DNA of 23,866 nt, from assembly GCA_016204125.1 (NCBI GenBank), contig JACQLI010000032.1, positions 1 to 23,866 on the forward strand. The letters are read 5' to 3'. Numbering within the stretch: the stretch's first letter is position 1; the number at the start of each line of letters is the position of its first letter. The position numbers and the translations under genes were made by a program. Positions 21,043 to 23,866 of this stretch are shown piece by piece. Below the pieces are notes generated by a model. It was not told the DNA's origin. It did not search any database and saw nothing but the letters and a program-made list of their open reading frames with translations. The stretch is from Candidatus Omnitrophota bacterium (GTDB lineage: Bacteria > Omnitrophota > Omnitrophia > Omnitrophales > JACQLI01).

Positions 21043-21203
21043 AAAAGAAGAAGCCCGCCTTACCCAAGGTTCGCCATACGTGGAAAATCAAACCTGAAAC
21101 CCGCGTCAAGCCCTCGGGAAAGATTTATCACAGGTCAGGCGAGAAGAAAAAACTTCCCACTTGGGTAAACGATGTCGATTGGTACGGCGACTCAGAGCTT
21201 TAA
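21039..21203 (+). CDS. Small basic protein, 54 residues, unknown function
   Basis: Opens with GTG at 21039, overlapping the monophosphatase stop (GTGA), and ends with TAA at 21201-21203. The product begins MKKKKPALPKVRHTWKIKP, is rich in Lys and Arg in its first two thirds and turns acidic at the end (WVNDVDWYGDSEL). No hydrophobic segment or signal. The translational-coupling start, sensible codons and tight fit before the convergent lipoprotein gene (3 bases) support it as real. The basic composition would suit nucleic-acid or ribosome binding, but that is a guess. I do not recognise a named family. Confidence 0.6.
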   Translation: MKKKKPALPKVRHTWKIKPETRVKPSGKIYHRSGEKKKLPTWVNDVDWYGDSEL

Positions 21204-21206
21204 GGG

Positions 21207-21581
21207 TCACTCCGCGCTGATCGCAGGGAATGCATCTCCATATTCCACTTCTGTGGGGTGGGCCTTCGCGTAGTCTTCGAGAAATCTTTTGAACTCCTCT
21301 TCCCCTTCCGTATTTTTTACTCTCAAGCAAGACTCGGCAGCAGATTCGATACGGAAAAGTGTAAAAGCACGCGGGTTCAGACGGTAAGCCTTTTGAAAAT
21401 AACCACAGGCCTGACGGTAATATTTGAGCCGCTCTTCATAAGGAACCTTTTTGAGGCGTAAGGAATAGGCCTTCAAGTGAAGGTCCTCAGCTTTCACCAA
21501 ATAAAACTTCGCAAGCCAATCTCTTCCAGAACAGCCCAGACTCATCAATAGAAAAAATCCGAGTAAGACAATCCTTTTCAT
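21207..21581 (-). CDS. Small probable lipoprotein with a TPR-like helical region
   Basis: A 124-residue protein with a short signal (MKRIVLLGFFLLMSLGC) whose Cys at position 17 is the likely lipidation site. The -3 and -2 residues are Ser and Leu, so the lipobox is imperfect, and Ser follows the Cys. The mature part is helical: YYRQACGYFQKAYRLNPRAFTLF resembles a tetratricopeptide repeat, and C53 or so and a later Cys are unpaired extras. Function unknown; possibly an envelope scaffold. Its ATG overlaps the stop of the macrodomain gene, making it the last gene of a three-gene unit. Confidence 0.75.
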   Translation of the reverse strand: MKRIVLLGFFLLMSLGCSGRDWLAKFYLVKAEDLHLKAYSLRLKKVPYEERLKYYRQACGYFQKAYRLNPRAFTLFRIESAAESCLRVKNTEGEEEFKRFLEDYAKAHPTEVEYGDAFPAISAE

Positions 21582-22099
21582 CGATTGGCAGGTTTTAAGG
21601 AATCGATTATCTTCCTATAGATTTGATAATCGGCCTCTGAGAAGCAAACAAACACTACTTTTTCAATGTTTTTGAACGTTTCAAGACATTCTCGAACTGT
21701 CTCTACAGCGATAGAAGAGGCCCGTTCGATGGGGAATCGGTAAGCCCCTGTGCTGATGGAGGGAAAGGCAACGGTTCGCATGCCGTATTCTTCGGCGAGT
21801 CTAAGGGAATTCCTATAACAACTTCGGAGCAAATCATCTTCTCTCTTTGTACCGCCATGCCAAACGGGGCCTACAGTATGAATCACAAACTTGGCGGGAA
21901 GCTTGTAACCCTTTGTGACTTTGGCTTCTCCTGTTGGACAACCTCCTAATTTTCGACATTCCTCAAGAAGCTCAAGTCCTGCGGCCCGATGGATTGCTCC
22001 GTCTACGCCACCGCCGCCTAAAAGGGTTGTGTTCGCTGCGTTAACAATCGCGTCAACTTTTTGCTTAGTTATATCGCCTTGAACAAGTTCAATTTTCAT
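21578..22099 (-). CDS. Macrodomain protein, ADP-ribosyl hydrolase type
   Basis: A 173-residue single macrodomain. It shows the MacroD/YmdB-type pattern: IELVQGDITKQKVDAIVNAAN at the N-terminus, LGGGGVDGAIHRAAG, CPTGEAKVTKGYKLPAKFVIHTVGP, and the second phosphate loop SISTGAYRFP. Family members remove ADP-ribose from proteins or nucleic acids, or deacetylate O-acetyl-ADP-ribose; which one applies here is open. The start is placed at the ATG at 22099, immediately before KIELVQGD, overlapping the hydrolase gene by 11 bases. An in-frame ATG at 22138 would add thirteen residues from inside the hydrolase gene and is less likely. Confidence 0.92.
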   Translation of the reverse strand: MKIELVQGDITKQKVDAIVNAANTTLLGGGGVDGAIHRAAGLELLEECRKLGGCPTGEAKVTKGYKLPAKFVIHTVGPVWHGGTKREDDLLRSCYRNSLRLAEEYGMRTVAFPSISTGAYRFPIERASSIAVETVRECLETFKNIEKVVFVCFSEADYQIYRKIIDSLKPANR

Positions 22100-22880
22100 A
22101 GTGATTTTCTTCGGATATGAAGCGAAAGGGGTATTCAAAATAATGATCCCGAGCTACGTCTGGCAAGTCGTTGTGGTGTCCTCCTTGGACAACGTAGAAT
22201 TCCTTGGGAGAAGGAGCGAGTTCATAGAGCCTCCCTCCAAATTCAACAGGGCAGATCTCGTCTTGATCCCCGTGGAGGATAAAGACAGGGGCCTGTACCT
22301 GTGGGATAGCGTCTTCATTTCTCATCAGGAAATCTTTCAAAAGAAAGTCAGGAACCCATGAGTAATGTTTACGCGCAAGTTCGAGAACGTTGGTAAAGGG
22401 TGCTTCCAAGACAAGCCCTGCAAATTTCTTCTCGCGGGCTAATGCGATTGCAGGGTAAGATCCAACCGATTCACCGTAAAGGATGATTTCCTGAGAGCTC
22501 GCCCCCTTTTTTTCCTCAAGCCATTTCAAGGCGCTCCTTGCATCTTCAAGAAGATCTTCCCCTTCCTTGATCGATCCCTCACTTTTTCCGTATCCTCGGT
22601 AATCGACAAGAAAGACAGAAATTCCCCGCTCCACCCAACCTTTGGCTTTATGAAGCCTGCCCGAGATATTCCCCGCATTCCCATGAAAAAATAGAAGAAC
22701 GGCTTTGGATTGAGGGGCGGAAAAAAACCATCCGTGGAGTTTCACGCTGTCCTGTGTTGTAAAAAAGACCTCCTCTTCGCTAAGACCGTAATCTTTGGGG
22801 AGTGCGTAAAAGTCCTTTTCTGGAAAGAATAGGAGTGAGGTGACCATGAGATTAAAAAGCCATTTCATTTTAAAAAACAT
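22089..22880 (-). CDS. Alpha/beta hydrolase, membrane-anchored BEM46/ABHD13-like
   Basis: A 263-residue serine hydrolase with an N-terminal hydrophobic stretch (about residues 6-19) that may anchor it in the membrane. The triad is visible: nucleophile in LYGESVGSYPA, Asp in LHGDQDEICP, and His in VQGGHHND. FFHGNAGNISGR supplies the oxyanion region and VDYRGYGKSEGS follows, as in the BEM46/ABHD13 group of esterases. Substrate unknown. The start may be the ATG at 22880 or the one at 22868; a -10-like TATTAT abuts 22880, which would favour 22868. It heads a three-gene unit with the macrodomain and lipoprotein genes. Confidence 0.88.
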   Translation of the reverse strand: MFFKMKWLFNLMVTSLLFFPEKDFYALPKDYGLSEEEVFFTTQDSVKLHGWFFSAPQSKAVLLFFHGNAGNISGRLHKAKGWVERGISVFLVDYRGYGKSEGSIKEGEDLLEDARSALKWLEEKKGASSQEIILYGESVGSYPAIALAREKKFAGLVLEAPFTNVLELARKHYSWVPDFLLKDFLMRNEDAIPQVQAPVFILHGDQDEICPVEFGGRLYELAPSPKEFYVVQGGHHNDLPDVARDHYFEYPFRFISEENHYEN

Positions 22881-22886
22881 ATAATA
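22880..22886. promoter_or_regulatory. Overlapping -10 elements of a divergent promoter pair
   Basis: TATAAT reads on the plus strand at 22880-22885, and TATTAT reads on the minus strand from 22886 to 22881, so the two hexamers share five bases. The start codons at 22880 (minus) and 22899 (plus) are only 18 bases apart. The plus transcript would begin near 22892, about 7 bases before the helicase ATG. No good -35 box is visible for either direction. Confidence 0.4.
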
Positions 22887-22898
22887 CCATAAAAATTT

Positions 22899-23866
22899 AT
22901 GACCATCCGTTTAGATCCTTTTCAAGAAAAGGCGATTTCCTGGATTGAGGCAGGAGAGTCGGTTCTTGTTTCCGCGCCTACGGGGGCTGGAAAGACTCTC
23001 ATTGCCGAATCCGCGATAGAAAAAGCCCTTTCACGGCACGAAGGAGTGATCTATACCGCCCCTATCAAAGCCCTCAGCAACCAGAAGTACCGCGACTTCC
23101 GAGGCCGTTATGGTGAAGAAGTGGGGATCCTTACGGGAGACGTCTCCATCAATCCCCAAGCTCCTGTCTTAATCATGACAACCGAAATTTATAGGAATTC
23201 ACTTTTCGAAGACTCGGATCGAATTCGAAGAGTTGGCTGGGTTATCTTCGATGAAGTGCATTATCTCGATGACCCTGAACGTGGAACGGTCTGGGAAGAA
23301 GCGCTCCTCTTTACTCCTCCCGAAATCAGGATCCTTTCCTTAAGTGCTACCGTTCCTAATGTGGATGAGTTGGCTGAATGGATCCGCTCCATCCACAACA
23401 GGCCTATTCAAGTGGTGAAGGAGAATCATCGGCCTGTGCCCCTCGAATTTCTTTTTCAGTGCCAAGGAAGAATTCTGGAGGACAAGGAGCGCCTGCGCCA
23501 TGAGGGTTACTTCAATCGAAGCGATTGGCGTCTGAGTCAAAGAGAAAGGAGGCGCGGCTTCAGGCCAATGCGTGCCAAACCGAATCGACTCGACACGCTC
23601 CTCAACCATCTGATTGAGAAAAAAAGACTTCCCATCATCTATTTCGTCTTTGGCAGAAGACGGGCTGAATTCTTAGCGTGGGAAGCGGCGCAATTCGATT
23701 TTTTGACTGAAGGAGAGCGGAAAGAAATCTTAAACTTATATGAAACACTACTCACTCGTTATGATTTAAGGCAGGAAAAATCGGCTGAAGATATGAGGCC
23801 ATTGATTGAACAAGGAATTGCCTACCATCATGCAGGTATGCTTCCTACGCTTAAAGAAGTGATTGA
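22899..23866 (+). CDS. Ski2-like DEVH-box helicase (3' end outside window)
   Basis: Open from the ATG at 22899 to the window edge (322 codons). It begins with LDPFQEKAISW (Q-motif-like). Walker A is SAPTGAGKT (residues 25-33), motif Ia is TAPIKALSNQKYRDF (53-67), Ib TTEIYRNSL, Walker B FDEVHYLDD with DEVH at 118-121, and motif III LSLSATVPN. The second RecA domain starts around IIYFVFGRRRAEF, and AYHHAGMLP is reached just before the edge. This order is that of the Ski2/Mtr4 superfamily 2 helicases, which in bacteria act in RNA processing or an unknown role. No Shine-Dalgarno; the transcript is probably near-leaderless. Confidence 0.92.
   Translation, partial: MTIRLDPFQEKAISWIEAGESVLVSAPTGAGKTLIAESAIEKALSRHEGVIYTAPIKALSNQKYRDFRGRYGEEVGILTGDVSINPQAPVLIMTTEIYRNSLFEDSDRIRRVGWVIFDEVHYLDDPERGTVWEEALLFTPPEIRILSLSATVPNVDELAEWIRSIHNRPIQVVKENHRPVPLEFLFQCQGRILEDKERLRHEGYFNRSDWRLSQRERRRGFRPMRAKPNRLDTLLNHLIEKKRLPIIYFVFGRRRAEFLAWEAAQFDFLTEGERKEILNLYETLLTRYDLRQEKSAEDMRPLIEQGIAYHHAGMLPTLKEVI

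Overview
The window is a densely packed bacterial chromosome segment, roughly 47% GC by eye, with no RNA genes, insertion sequences, CRISPR or phage genes seen and no gene-free stretch over about 150 bases. The lineage cannot be named from the sequence alone. The SdhCAB enzyme is of the Bacillus-like menaquinone type, there is a probable lipoprotein, and phosphatidylinositol-type lipid genes are present. Together these suggest an environmental bacterium outside the well-studied groups. GTG and TTG starts and stop/start overlaps are frequent.

Layout. (1) Bases 1-1443: a DUF1015 gene (minus, cut by the window edge) diverges from a small four-helix membrane protein (plus); a promoter lies over the DUF1015 start codon. 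(2) 1447-3642: a stand-alone tRNA-binding OB-fold protein (minus) diverges from an inositol-lipid pair (plus), myo-inositol-1-phosphate synthase and a CDP-alcohol phosphatidyltransferase. (3) 3614-20148: sixteen minus-strand genes with no gap longer than 11 nt, probably one operon read from a promoter at 20205-20233. In transcription order they are isocitrate dehydrogenase, malate dehydrogenase, aconitase, SdhC, SdhA, SdhB, gamma-class carbonic anhydrase, citrate synthase, SucC, SucD, an exported beta-sandwich protein, a glutathionylspermidine-synthase-like ATP-grasp protein, an amidohydrolase, a DUF2203 protein, MutM and pyruvoyl-dependent arginine decarboxylase. (4) 20254-21203: inositol monophosphatase and an overlapping 54-residue basic protein (plus). 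(5) 21207-22880: alpha/beta hydrolase, macrodomain protein and probable lipoprotein (minus). (6) 22899 to the end: a Ski2-like DEVH helicase (plus, cut by the window edge).

How the genes work together. The first ten operon genes encode most of the TCA cycle: citrate synthase, aconitase, isocitrate dehydrogenase, succinyl-CoA synthetase, succinate dehydrogenase and malate dehydrogenase. Fumarase and the 2-oxoglutarate to succinyl-CoA step are absent and must be encoded elsewhere. The rear of the operon has two possible polyamine links, an arginine decarboxylase making agmatine and the ATP-grasp ligase. The inositol genes flanking the operon would supply inositol phosphate, a phosphoinositide lipid and free inositol.

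The most unusual feature is a GC-rich palindromic element inserted in frame inside the aconitase gene (about 17485-17538), which adds a surplus low-complexity peptide to a well-conserved region of the enzyme.
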